From: an uncultured Clostridia bacterium
Lineage (GTDB): Bacteria; Bacillota; Clostridia; Christensenellales; Borkfalkiaceae
Reading direction: 5' to 3'
DNA: 35,657 bases
NCBI GenBank assembly: GCA_944328495.1
Contig: CALVHR010000051.1
Coordinates: 1-35,657, forward strand
Shown one piece after another: positions 14,783 to 22,954 of the stretch. Numbering within the stretch: position 1 is the stretch's first letter; each line of letters starts with the position of its first letter. The notes under the pieces are model-generated. The model searched no databases. It was not told the origin of the DNA and saw only the letters and a program-made list of their open reading frames with translations. The position numbers and the translations under genes were made by a program.

Positions 14783-16240
14783 TTACTTTTCAGGAAAAAT
14801 CACATAGAACGTACTTCCCTTGCCCACTTCGCTTTCGACGCCAAATTGAAAATTATGCTTCAGCAATATCGTTTTAACGATCGAAAGCCCCAGTCCTGTC
14901 CCTTTGATCGGCCGTTTATGCGTCTCGGCCGAACGATAATAGCGATCCCATATCGTTTTGATCTCTTCCTGCGGGATACCCTTCCCTGTATCCGAAACGC
15001 TGAATCGCAAAGTTCCCTGGTCCGCTTTGTGAAGCCGTACAATGATCCGTTTGTCTTCCCCAGTATAATTTACGGCATTCCCGACAAGATTGTAGACCAC
15101 CTGTTCGATCTTTTCCATATCCGCTTCGGTAAAAAGCTCATCGTCAATATCGCGCTCGATCGTATAACCTTTCGTTTCTACAAGGTAATCAAACCGTTCC
15201 AAAACAGTGTGGATAAACTCGGAAAGATTGAACGTCGATAATTTGAGCATATCCATTCCCGATCGTATTTTAGAAAGGTTCAAAATATCGTTGACGAGCG
15301 CCGTAAGACGATCCGATTCATCAATGATGATCTGCGTATGTTTCGCTCTCTTTTCGGGATTGTCTCCCGATATTTCCTGAATCATGGATGCGTACGCCTT
15401 GATCATGGTCAGCGGTGTTTTCAGATCATGCGTTACGTTCGCAAGCACCTCTTTTTGCAGTTGATCGGATTTACCGATTTCTTCCTTTGCATAATCGAGC
15501 GTCTCGGCCAAAGCGTCCATTTCGGCATACGAATAATCACCTTTAAAATTCACCGAAAAATCACCTTCCGCCATACGCTTTGCGGCGCGGGTAATTTGCG
15601 TGATGGGTTTTGTCAACCACATCGAAATCAACGCAGATATGACCAAAGCAAGAAAGATAACGATCACTGCAACAAGAATCAGCTGTATGCGCATCGTTCC
15701 GAATGCCATTTCAACCAACTCAGTCGAATAGCTGATATATAAATACATATCCGCATCGGTTTCCGACGCATTTTGCAGCTTTGCGGCAAAGACATAATAA
15801 TTATCGCTCAGCTTATAAATGATCCCTTCGTCACGGTTCACCGAAGACAATTTCTCGCAAACTGTTTCAAATTTATTCCGATCGGGATAATCTTCTTCCT
15901 GCGAATTGTCTGCGTTGCCGACATTATCGGAAGAAAATAAAACTTCTCCTTCAAGCGTCAGCAAATATACCGTTGCTGACGGATTTTTGGCTTGCAGATC
16001 GTCCAGGCAATATTGAACCAATTCCTGCGCACGTTCATCATTTTCTATGCGCATAGCCGCATTCAATTGCTCATACGCCTGCTTTCCTATAGTACTGAGA
16101 TCGTGTTCGACCTGCCCGGAAAAAAATACTCGCAAAAGCGCGGTCTGAAAGACCCACGTCAACAAAATGATAAATGCCGCAAACACCAGAAAGCTGAGCC
16201 ACAATATTGAATTGATACTGTGAAATCGATGCTTTGTCAT
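14783..16240 (-). CDS. Two-component sensor histidine kinase (HAMP-HisKA type)
   Basis: The 485-aa membrane kinase has a transmembrane segment at about 12-33, an extracytoplasmic sensor region of roughly 140 residues and a second transmembrane segment at about 184-208. A HAMP linker (TKPITQITRAAKRMAEGDFS) follows. The HisKA domain has the phospho-acceptor H271 (NVTHDLKTPLTMI), and the HATPase domain has an N-box (VVYNLVGNAVNYT), DTGKGI and GTGLGLSI. It starts inside the stop codon of the response regulator (ATGA overlap), so the pair is translationally coupled. The sensor part does not reveal a ligand. Confidence 0.95.
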   Translation of the reverse strand: MTKHRFHSINSILWLSFLVFAAFIILLTWVFQTALLRVFFSGQVEHDLSTIGKQAYEQLNAAMRIENDERAQELVQYCLDDLQAKNPSATVYLLTLEGEVLFSSDNVGNADNSQEEDYPDRNKFETVCEKLSSVNRDEGIIYKLSDNYYVFAAKLQNASETDADMYLYISYSTELVEMAFGTMRIQLILVAVIVIFLALVISALISMWLTKPITQITRAAKRMAEGDFSVNFKGDYSYAEMDALAETLDYAKEEIGKSDQLQKEVLANVTHDLKTPLTMIKAYASMIQEISGDNPEKRAKHTQIIIDESDRLTALVNDILNLSKIRSGMDMLKLSTFNLSEFIHTVLERFDYLVETKGYTIERDIDDELFTEADMEKIEQVVYNLVGNAVNYTGEDKRIIVRLHKADQGTLRFSVSDTGKGIPQEEIKTIWDRYYRSAETHKRPIKGTGLGLSIVKTILLKHNFQFGVESEVGKGSTFYVIFPEK

Positions 16241-16905
16241 GCTTCAAACTTATACCCCAGCCCCCGAAGTGTTATGATGAATTTCCTGTATTCTTTCAGG
16301 CTGCTTCGCAACATCTTGATATGCGTGTCGACAGTACGGTCATCCCCGTAAAAATCAAACCCCCAAACATCCGAAAGCAACTTCTCGCGCGAAAGTGCTA
16401 TCCCGTTGTTTTTTACAAGATAAAAAAGTAATTCGTATTCCTTGGGGGTAAGCTCGAGTTTCTCGCCGTTAACATAAACATTTCGGCCGGGCATATCGAT
16501 TTCCAGTCCTTCAAATTTCAAAATTTCACGCGAAGGCGCCGCTCCGGCTTTATGACGCTTTGTCACTGCCGCAATACGCGCCATCACTTCCTTCGGCGAA
16601 AAAGGTTTCGTCACATAATCATCCGCACCCACTTCAAATCCGAAAAGTTTATCATATTCTTCTCCCCTTGCCGAGAGCATGATCACCGGAATATCTTTAT
16701 ATTTATGAATTTCTTTTACCGCGGAAAAACCGTCCAACGACGGCATCATGACGTCCATCAATATGATATCGAAATCATTTTCTTTGCACATTTTCACTGC
16801 CTGAATGCCATCCGCTGCCTCGAACGCTTCATTCCCTTCAAACTCAATGTATTCTCTAAGCACATTGCGGATCATTTCTTCATCGTCAACAATCAATACT
16901 TTCAT
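16237..16905 (-). CDS. OmpR-family response regulator
   Basis: The 222-aa protein has a receiver domain with acidic residues D8 and D9, phospho-acceptor D51 (ILMDVMMPSLDG), conserved T/S and K (PFSPKE). The C-terminal winged-helix DNA-binding domain (LTPKEYELLFYLVKN, VDTHIKMLRSSL) is of the OmpR/PhoB type. Two ATGs are adjacent, and I prefer the second because GGAG lies seven bases from it. It overlaps the kinase gene by four bases. Target genes are unknown. Confidence 0.96.
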   Translation of the reverse strand: MKVLIVDDEEMIRNVLREYIEFEGNEAFEAADGIQAVKMCKENDFDIILMDVMMPSLDGFSAVKEIHKYKDIPVIMLSARGEEYDKLFGFEVGADDYVTKPFSPKEVMARIAAVTKRHKAGAAPSREILKFEGLEIDMPGRNVYVNGEKLELTPKEYELLFYLVKNNGIALSREKLLSDVWGFDFYGDDRTVDTHIKMLRSSLKEYRKFIITLRGLGYKFEA

Positions 16906-16954
16906 CATTTTACTCCGTTTTACCGAATTTTTATTATTGTATCCGATCAATATT

Positions 16955-16984
16955 ATTATAACACTATAATTACATGAAAAACAA
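16955..16984 (-). promoter_or_regulatory. Putative promoter of the two-component operon
   Basis: The minus strand carries TTGTTT (16979-16984), an 18-nt spacer and TATAAT (16955-16960), about 50 bases before the regulator start. Confidence 0.55.
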
Positions 16985-17097
16985 GTGAAATTTTTATTTT
17001 CTTCACTATGAAAAGATTTACGCACCTTTATACTGACTTAATGCTCCTGCAGTAAAATTTACCTGCTTTTTTTTCGCTGAAAAATACGAACAAATGT

Positions 17098-17126
17098 TTG
17101 ACTTTTGTCCGCAAAAAGAGTATACT
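17098..17126 (+). promoter_or_regulatory. Promoter of the radical SAM/DUF4130 operon
   Basis: TTGACT (17098-17103), a 17-nt spacer and TATACT (17121-17126) predict a start near 17133. This lies downstream of an in-frame ATG at 17094 and therefore rules that start out. Confidence 0.8.
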
Positions 17127-17156
17127 GAAAGAACTAACAAAGGGCGGAAACCAGAT

Positions 17157-18416
17157 ATGCTTGATGCAGAACGATTAAAAATACTCACGGAAAGCGCAAA
17201 ATATGACGTATCCTGCTCTTCTTCCGGGTCTACCCGCAGCAATCGCAAAGGAGGGCTCGGAAATGCAAGCGTCGGCGGAATATGTCATTCCTTTACCCCG
17301 GACGGCCGATGCGTATCTCTTTTGAAAATTCTTATGAGCAACCGTTGCGTGTACAATTGTCTGTACTGCCCCAACCGCGCAGAAGCAGACGTACCGCGTG
17401 CTTCTGCTTCGCCCGAAGAACTGTGTGAACTTGTCATCTCATTTTATAAACGCAACTACATCGAAGGACTTTTTCTTTCGTCTGCCGTAGACGGTTCTCC
17501 CGACCGCACTATGGAACAGATGCTTGAAACAGTCATCCGACTTCGTAAAGTGTATAATTTTAACGGCTATATCCATTTGAAAGGCATCCCCCATGCGGAC
17601 AGGCTCCTCATGTCGCGTGCCGCACAATATGTGGACCGTATGAGTTATAATGTGGAATTTCCATCCGAACACAGCCTGAAACTTCTTGCCCCGCAGAAAA
17701 GCAAAGAAAGCGTACTTTTACCCATGCGTCAGCTCTCCATCGAAAAGTGCGCCGCCGACAGCGAAAAAGGAAAATGCCGCACCCGTTTTTTGCCCGCAGG
17801 TCAAACGACTCAGATGATTGTCGGCGCATCTCCCGAAGCCGACGGACAGATTTTACGGCTGAGCGAAGCGATGTATCGCAAATTTTCGCTCAAACGTGTA
17901 TATTATTCCTCATACGTTCCCGTCGTGCATCATTCTCTGCTGCCCGATACGTGCACGGGACTTTTGCGCGAACACAGACTGTATCAAGCAGACTGGCTCA
18001 TGCGATTTTACGGCTTTTCCGCCGAAGAAATTGCGCAAGAAAATGAAAATCTGCCCGTAGATTTGGATCCGAAATGCGCTTGGGCATTGAAAAACATGCA
18101 TTTGTTTCCCGTCGAAATCAACAAAGCTCCCATAGAAATGCTTTTGCGTGTTCCCGGGATCGGTACTTTCGGTGCTTATAAAATTTTAAAAGCTCGCAAA
18201 TTTACAAACCTGTGCTTCGAAGACCTTGTAAAGTTGCGCATCGTGCTGAAACGCGCACGGCATTTCATTACCTGCAACGGGAAATTTTACGGGTCCGAAA
18301 ACAGCGTTTCCGTGCGAAACATGCTGGCCCTTCAATCAAAACAAGAAAAATATGAACAGCTTTCACTTTTTTCCGAACCGCAAACAGCAGACAGCGTTCT
18401 GACAGGTCAGCTATGA
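17157..18416 (+). CDS. Putative DNA modification/repair radical SAM protein (TIGR03916 type)
   Basis: The 419-aa protein has a radical SAM cluster motif NRCVYNCLYCPNR (C64-x3-C68-x2-C71) and, near the C-terminus, a helix-hairpin-helix-like element INKAPIEMLLRVPGIGTFGAYKIL that suggests nucleic-acid contact. It matches the family linked in many genomes to a UDG-like or DUF4130 partner and thought to act on DNA. The substrate is unknown. The start is placed at 17157 from the promoter position. The ribosome site is only AGGGCGG at some distance. It overlaps the next gene by four bases, so the two are translationally coupled. Confidence 0.9.
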   Translation: MLDAERLKILTESAKYDVSCSSSGSTRSNRKGGLGNASVGGICHSFTPDGRCVSLLKILMSNRCVYNCLYCPNRAEADVPRASASPEELCELVISFYKRNYIEGLFLSSAVDGSPDRTMEQMLETVIRLRKVYNFNGYIHLKGIPHADRLLMSRAAQYVDRMSYNVEFPSEHSLKLLAPQKSKESVLLPMRQLSIEKCAADSEKGKCRTRFLPAGQTTQMIVGASPEADGQILRLSEAMYRKFSLKRVYYSSYVPVVHHSLLPDTCTGLLREHRLYQADWLMRFYGFSAEEIAQENENLPVDLDPKCAWALKNMHLFPVEINKAPIEMLLRVPGIGTFGAYKILKARKFTNLCFEDLVKLRIVLKRARHFITCNGKFYGSENSVSVRNMLALQSKQEKYEQLSLFSEPQTADSVLTGQL

Positions 18417-19195
18417 ACATTTATATTACCGATGGCTCGCCGGACGGATTCTTCACCGCAGCTTTTACTGCATGCAACGATATAAACTGTACCGTAACAT
18501 CCGAGCAAAATTTTCAGATTGCTTTAAACTCGCAAATTACAGAAATTAAAAACGATCCCGTAAAAAGCAATCGAGTTCGCAAAAAAATTGCCGAATACGA
18601 TCCCCAAGCCCTGCATGATATCTCAATTCTGTTGCTGCGGGGGGCCGGCACCAAAGAAATGACTGCTCTCAATTATTTAAGACAGATCGTTAAATACAAA
18701 CGCCCTGTGCGTGATATGCTTGCCGTCCCGCCCATAAGGATTGCCATGGAAGAACGGCGCAAGGTTACTCTCGAAGCACACCGCTTTACGGGATTCCTTC
18801 GCTTTATGGAGAGCGAAGGCGGCATCTTTTATGCACCGTTCTCTCCGGACAATGATATCCTCGAGCTGATTTTGCCGCATTTCTATCGGCGATTTTCCAA
18901 CCAACCTTTTGTTATTCACGACGTTTCGCGCAAAAAAGCCGCCCTTTGCAATAACGGCAAATCACGCATTGTACCCGTAGACGAAAATGCTCAGGTAATT
19001 CTTCACGAAAACGAACAATGCTTTCAGGCACTTTGGCGGGAATATTATCAATCCGTCAACATTGCCCAACGTCCTCATGAAAAGCAAATGAAAGGTTATA
19101 TGCCGGTACGCTACTGGAAATTTATGCCCGAAAAACAACAGGAAAAACTTTTCGGACATTTTAGGGAAAACGACGGTTTGCATCCAGGGAAATAA
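18413..19195 (+). CDS. DUF4130 / TIGR03915-family putative DNA metabolism protein
   Basis: The 260-aa soluble protein belongs to the family that pairs with the preceding radical SAM protein. The family's central block is visible around residues 115-150 (EAHRFTGFLRFME, GIFYAPFSPDNDILELILPHF), followed by the FVIHDVSRKKA and C-terminal ...RPHEKQMKGYMPVRYWKFMPE regions. The C-terminal part resembles the uracil-DNA-glycosylase-linked DUF4130 domain. It is presumed to repair or modify DNA together with its partner, but no biochemical role is established to my knowledge. It begins within the stop codon of the radical SAM gene and ends before a strong hairpin. Confidence 0.9.
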   Translation: MNIYITDGSPDGFFTAAFTACNDINCTVTSEQNFQIALNSQITEIKNDPVKSNRVRKKIAEYDPQALHDISILLLRGAGTKEMTALNYLRQIVKYKRPVRDMLAVPPIRIAMEERRKVTLEAHRFTGFLRFMESEGGIFYAPFSPDNDILELILPHFYRRFSNQPFVIHDVSRKKAALCNNGKSRIVPVDENAQVILHENEQCFQALWREYYQSVNIAQRPHEKQMKGYMPVRYWKFMPEKQQEKLFGHFRENDGLHPGK

Positions 19196-19233
19196 TGCGG
19201 AGTGCCGACGCAGGATCGGCCCTATCCAATTCC

Positions 19234-19279
19234 AAAGATGCGGCGCCGCGGAATTATCCGCGGCGCCGCATCTTTGTTT
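19234..19279. terminator. Bidirectional terminator between converging operons
   Basis: A perfect 19-base stem (19234-19252 with 19257-19275), core GCGGCGCCGC, encloses ATTA. The plus strand continues with GTTTATTAT. It separates the radical SAM operon from the converging ABC transporter operon. Confidence 0.85.
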
Positions 19280-19322
19280 ATTATGCTTTGACCTTAATCT
19301 AAATTGATCCTCAAAGCGTTCA

Positions 19323-19928
19323 TCAAAAATCTTTTGCTCTGTAAATTGCTTCGGAAATCCGAACCGAAATCAATAATCCTACGATCCCGAGTGCAAATAT
19401 CACACTTGCTGCCGTCAATCCGGATGCAATCCCCAATCGAGCAAACAATAGAGAAATGCCAATACCGAACGCGAGCGCGCACGCCAATATGACGGTATAT
19501 GCCGCGCGCGCCTTTTCAACCCCCAAGCGAAATGCGGTCGGAAGAGCGGCCGACATTGCCAGAAGACCGATCCCTCCAAATACAAAAAGCGATGAAAGAG
19601 TCTCGGTATTGCGAAGCGCCGGCATCACAAAAAAAAGAAACCCGACGCCGAAGAACGGAACGAAAGCGACGATGCCCAATACATAGCGTGCAATCACGAG
19701 TTGTCCGCGCGTGACGCCCGATGCCAAGGCAAATTTATCCCAGTTATCTTTTTCATCATATGCCAAAGCCGAAATGGGCAAAACAGCGGCTACAAATATT
19801 ATGGCGCCCATATAAAAATATACATTTTTTAAAATTATTCCGATAGCAAAAAATACAGCCACCACTGCCGCGTAATAAAGCAATTGTCCTCGGACATTTT
19901 TTATATCTTTTAACATTACACCGAACAT
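19323..19928 (-). CDS. ABC-2 type transporter permease
   Basis: The 201-aa membrane protein has about six hydrophobic segments. Its loop YDEKDNWDKFALASGVTR after the second pair of helices is characteristic of the ABC2_membrane_5-like permeases that pair with a GntR-regulated ATPase. I placed the start at 19928 because AAAGGAG lies seven bases upstream. It then overlaps the ATPase gene by 13 bases. The substrate is unknown. Related systems in Firmicutes respond to cell-envelope peptides or antibiotics. Confidence 0.88.
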   Translation of the reverse strand: MFGVMLKDIKNVRGQLLYYAAVVAVFFAIGIILKNVYFYMGAIIFVAAVLPISALAYDEKDNWDKFALASGVTRGQLVIARYVLGIVAFVPFFGVGFLFFVMPALRNTETLSSLFVFGGIGLLAMSAALPTAFRLGVEKARAAYTVILACALAFGIGISLLFARLGIASGLTAASVIFALGIVGLLISVRISEAIYRAKDF

Positions 19929-20806
19929 TTCCGCACTCCTTTGATCCCGCAAGTATTTGTCGTACGTTCTCCGCGCAAATAGTACAGCATGATATCTTCA
20001 ATACTTGCGCGTTCAAGAAACAAATTTGCGGGAACTTTTTCTCGCAAAACAAGTGCCCCCGCTCCAAATTCTCCTCTTCTGTACGCGACGATCGAGGAGG
20101 GATCAAGAGAAAAAAGTTCTTGCTCCGAACATTTTAAAATTCCGTACTTTTCGTAAAGAACATCTTTTTCTTCTTCAAAAATGATCGCTCCTTCATGAAT
20201 AAAAACTATGTAATCACACAATTTTTCCAAATCGGATACGATGTGCGACGAAATGAGGACCGAATGCCGTTCATCCTGCATGAAATCGTATAACATATCC
20301 AATATCTCATCTCGCGCAACGGGATCCAGCCCCGACGTCGGCTCATCTAAAATCAATAACTCGGCTCCATGCGACAGCGCAATCGCCAAGGACAATTTCT
20401 GCCGCATTCCCCGCGAAAATTCGCGTACTTTTTGATCCTTCGGGAGACTGAATTGTGTTGCGTATCCGAAAAACAAGCTCTCTGACCAATTTGAAAAAAT
20501 ATGTTTCATTACGTCGTTTATGTCACGCAGCGTAAAATTTTCGGGAAGACAAGTTTCACCCAACACGGCGCCGATCCTGTTTTTTTCTGTCCTCGTTAAC
20601 ATGGAAGCACTTTTACCGAAAACCTTGATCGAGCCCGCATCGGCGCGCATCAACTCGAGAATGCTTTTTATCGTCGTGCTCTTTCCCGCCCCATTTTCTC
20701 CGATCAAGCCTACCACGCTTCCGCGCGGCACACACAGCGAAATATTTTTTATTTCAAAATCTTTCAGCCTTTTTTGCAAATTGTTGATTTCGACACTGTT
20801 CTCCAT
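19916..20806 (-). CDS. ABC transporter ATP-binding protein
   Basis: The 296-aa ATPase has Walker A GENGAGKST (36-44), a Q-loop region replaced by GAVLGETCLP, a signature-like SRGMRQKLSLA (131-141) and Walker B LLILDEPTSGLDP (150-162). This is the YtrB/DrrA-like class that drives ABC-2 permeases. The signature SRGMR differs from the canonical LSGGQ but is common in this class. The ATG follows the GntR stop codon directly and has GAGG before it, so the three genes form one operon. The C-terminal 80 residues are an accessory domain. Confidence 0.95.
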   Translation of the reverse strand: MENSVEINNLQKRLKDFEIKNISLCVPRGSVVGLIGENGAGKSTTIKSILELMRADAGSIKVFGKSASMLTRTEKNRIGAVLGETCLPENFTLRDINDVMKHIFSNWSESLFFGYATQFSLPKDQKVREFSRGMRQKLSLAIALSHGAELLILDEPTSGLDPVARDEILDMLYDFMQDERHSVLISSHIVSDLEKLCDYIVFIHEGAIIFEEEKDVLYEKYGILKCSEQELFSLDPSSIVAYRRGEFGAGALVLREKVPANLFLERASIEDIMLYYLRGERTTNTCGIKGVRKCSV

Positions 20807-21184
20807 CTATTCCTCTCCCTCTTTGATTATCCGAAATACTTCATCCAGCTCTTCGTTAGAAATTCCGCCTTCCCGAGCAAGGCGAACCGCTTCCGTAAAA
20901 TGCTCCTCTATTTGCTTCAACAACTCTTCCCGAACCAAATCACGGTTTTTCGCCGCGACAAAACTCCCTTTTCCCTGCACGGAATAAATAAACCCGTCTC
21001 GTTCCAACTCGTCAAACGCCCTTTTCGTCGTTATTACACTGATTCGAAGTTCCTTCGCAAGCACTCGAATGGACGGCAACGCTTCCCCTTCACCGATCTC
21101 ACCGCGCAAAATCGCACCTTTAATTTGCGTGCAAATTTGTTCGTAAATAGGCCTGTCGCCGGCATTGCTGATTATAATCCTCAT
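20807..21184 (-). CDS. GntR-family regulator (YtrA subfamily)
   Basis: The 125-aa repressor has the winged helix of GntR proteins at residues 10-75 (RPIYEQICTQIKGAILRGEI, LPSIRVLAKELRISVITTKRAFDELER) and only a short C-terminal helical tail. This is the YtrA subfamily, which controls the adjacent ABC transporter. GAGG lies before the ATG. It is the first gene of the operon, and a perfect palindrome on its own promoter is the probable operator. Confidence 0.95.
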   Translation of the reverse strand: MRIIISNAGDRPIYEQICTQIKGAILRGEIGEGEALPSIRVLAKELRISVITTKRAFDELERDGFIYSVQGKGSFVAAKNRDLVREELLKQIEEHFTEAVRLAREGGISNEELDEVFRIIKEGEE

Positions 21185-21199
21185 CTTTATATCCTCAAC

Positions 21200-21220
21200 T
21201 GTATATATTTATTATATACA
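21200..21220. promoter_or_regulatory. Probable GntR/YtrA operator
   Basis: TGTATATA (21200-21207) and TATATACA (21213-21220) form a perfect inverted repeat around five bases and cover the -10 box. The TGT...ACA outline fits known YtrA-type sites, so the repressor would block its own operon. Confidence 0.7.
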
Positions 21221-21238
21221 CTATAAACATTTTGTCAA
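21211..21238 (-). promoter_or_regulatory. Promoter of the GntR/ABC operon
   Basis: The minus strand carries TTGACA (21233-21238), a 16-nt spacer and TATAAT (21211-21216), about 27 bases before the start codon. Confidence 0.85.
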
Positions 21239-21295
21239 GTAATTAAAGGCATTTTATTCACTTTTACTTTTTCGTCAACTCAACATTCAAGCAAG

Positions 21296-21326
21296 GGCGG
21301 GAGTGTCTTCGACACTCCCGCCTTTA
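21296..21326 (-). terminator. Hairpin after the multidomain membrane protein gene
   Basis: GGCGGGAGTGTC (21296-21307) pairs perfectly with GACACTCCCGCC (21311-21322) around TTC. It lies about 30 bases past the stop codon. The T-tract on the minus strand (CTTGCTTG) is poor. Confidence 0.6.
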
Positions 21327-21352
21327 CTGCATTATCAATTATGTTCAAAAAT

Positions 21353-22816
21353 TCAATTCTTTTTCAGCTTGATTACTTTTCCGCCTGTAAGCACAATCAT
21401 TTTGACTGCGGGCAACGAAAAATCGGTTGCCTCGACGATCAGTGATTTATCTAGCATCCCACGCGCCAAAACTTTGCATGCCACTGACTTTTTATCGATC
21501 AGCCCCTTAGCTTTAAGTGACTCCAATGACACAGTTTCGCCTTCACGGTAATTTGCCGAAATCGTATCAAGATTAATGTAAGTGCGCTTCCCTGCAACGC
21601 GTCCGCCCTTACCGTCTTCGCGCGTCTCTGCCAAAGCAATGAGCTGTTTTGCCGTGTCATCGCTCAGCAACTTGTCCGCTTCGCCGATGGATACTTTATC
21701 TGTTACGGTATAAGCGGATAGTTTTTCAACCTTCGCCCCTTCGGCGATCATTTCCTCCACTTCTTCTGCCGTAACCGTTTCGCCGGTATCGCGCTTTGCG
21801 TATACTTTGATCAGTTTGCGGCGAATGAGCGTTTCGCGATCCTCATACGGAATTTCTTGCGTATCATCGACGCGCTTAAAATCTAAACCGAATTCGCGCG
21901 CCGCCTGTTCGAGCAACTCACAAGCATATTTGAAACTGCGGCTGCCCGTGATTTTATAACGTACAGGGACGTTTGCATAACGCTTCTTTTCGCTAACATC
22001 GCGGAAATTGTATTTTTCATCTATGCCGGCAGGATCGAGAGCAAAATAGATGATCAAGCTCTTTGTATTTGCATTAATTTTAGCAAACTGTTTCCTCCCC
22101 ACATTGAAAGAGTCATATTTCCAGCTTACCCTCTCCTTAACTCCGATCTGCGACAAAAGCTCATTGCGGACCCGATTGTATAAATCCTTGATCTCATCGG
22201 CAGACTGAATCAACCGTGCCGTAAAACTCCGACGGTACTGCACAAAAACCTTGCTGCCTGTAACCGTTGTGACGATCGCACCTTCAATTTCATCCCCTTC
22301 TTCCGCTTCGCCCTCTTCTTCCTCCTCTGTTTCGGGCAAATTTTCTTCATAGGCCGGCGTTTGCGCATCCGCCGTTTCAGCTATTTCAGGAATCTTTTCT
22401 TCCTCGACAGCCATCGGTACGCTTTCTTCGTTCCCCTTTTGCTTGGAAACGTTTTCTTCTGTCAATGCATCCGCTTTTAGCCATTTGGCATACAAAGATG
22501 CCCCGCTCATAGGCATGCGATAAACGCCTTCTATTCGCACGGTATAATTTTTATCGGTATACCAACCGTCAAAAACAAATCCCTGCCGAGGCTCCGGAGC
22601 TTGCAACCGAACAGCTTTAAAGCCCGGATATTTCCGCACAATAAATTCATCTTCCTGTATATACAGTTTCAATTTAAAGGGGGTAAACAGCAACACCAGA
22701 AGAATTATGATCGCCAACAATGCGGCAACGGCAATGCAAAGATACGCTATCATACGGGGCGAATCTTTCAGCTGCGAAAAAAAGTCTGCAACACTCATAA
22801 TAATTTGTAAAGCCAT
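21353..22816 (-). CDS. Membrane protein with InlB-like repeat, new paralogous domain and uL15-like C-terminus
   Basis: The 487-aa protein has an unusual build. A single transmembrane segment lies at about 21-45. Residues 50-112 look like a Listeria-Bacteroides (InlB B-type, Flg_new) repeat, with FDGWYTD and LYAKW. Residues 115-180 are an acidic low-complexity linker. Residues 190-345 are a domain shared with the protein at 11295-12131 (RRSF, GVKER, FNVGR, FRDVSEK, KITGSR). Residues 411-485 resemble the C-terminal half of ribosomal protein uL15 (YINLDTI, SLESLKAKGLIDKK, VKMIVLTGGKVIKL). The start follows AGGAGGTGA and a clear promoter. It is monocistronic. I cannot name a function. Which side of the membrane the C-terminus faces is undecided. 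Confidence 0.8.
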   Translation of the reverse strand: MALQIIMSVADFFSQLKDSPRMIAYLCIAVAALLAIIILLVLLFTPFKLKLYIQEDEFIVRKYPGFKAVRLQAPEPRQGFVFDGWYTDKNYTVRIEGVYRMPMSGASLYAKWLKADALTEENVSKQKGNEESVPMAVEEEKIPEIAETADAQTPAYEENLPETEEEEEGEAEEGDEIEGAIVTTVTGSKVFVQYRRSFTARLIQSADEIKDLYNRVRNELLSQIGVKERVSWKYDSFNVGRKQFAKINANTKSLIIYFALDPAGIDEKYNFRDVSEKKRYANVPVRYKITGSRSFKYACELLEQAAREFGLDFKRVDDTQEIPYEDRETLIRRKLIKVYAKRDTGETVTAEEVEEMIAEGAKVEKLSAYTVTDKVSIGEADKLLSDDTAKQLIALAETREDGKGGRVAGKRTYINLDTISANYREGETVSLESLKAKGLIDKKSVACKVLARGMLDKSLIVEATDFSLPAVKMIVLTGGKVIKLKKN

Positions 22817-22847
22817 GACACTCACCTCCTGTTTGGAAAGTAGGAAT

Positions 22848-22876
22848 ATTATACCACCTATACTCTCACTTTGCAA
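22848..22876 (-). promoter_or_regulatory. Promoter of the multidomain membrane protein gene
   Basis: The minus strand carries TTGCAA (22871-22876), a 17-nt spacer and TATAAT (22848-22853). Confidence 0.75.
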
Positions 22877-22954
22877 GAGTTTGTCCTATTTTTTTCACAT
22901 ACGTATCTGAGATTTTAAAACCAAACGACAAAATATGACTTGTTTCTCTATCGT

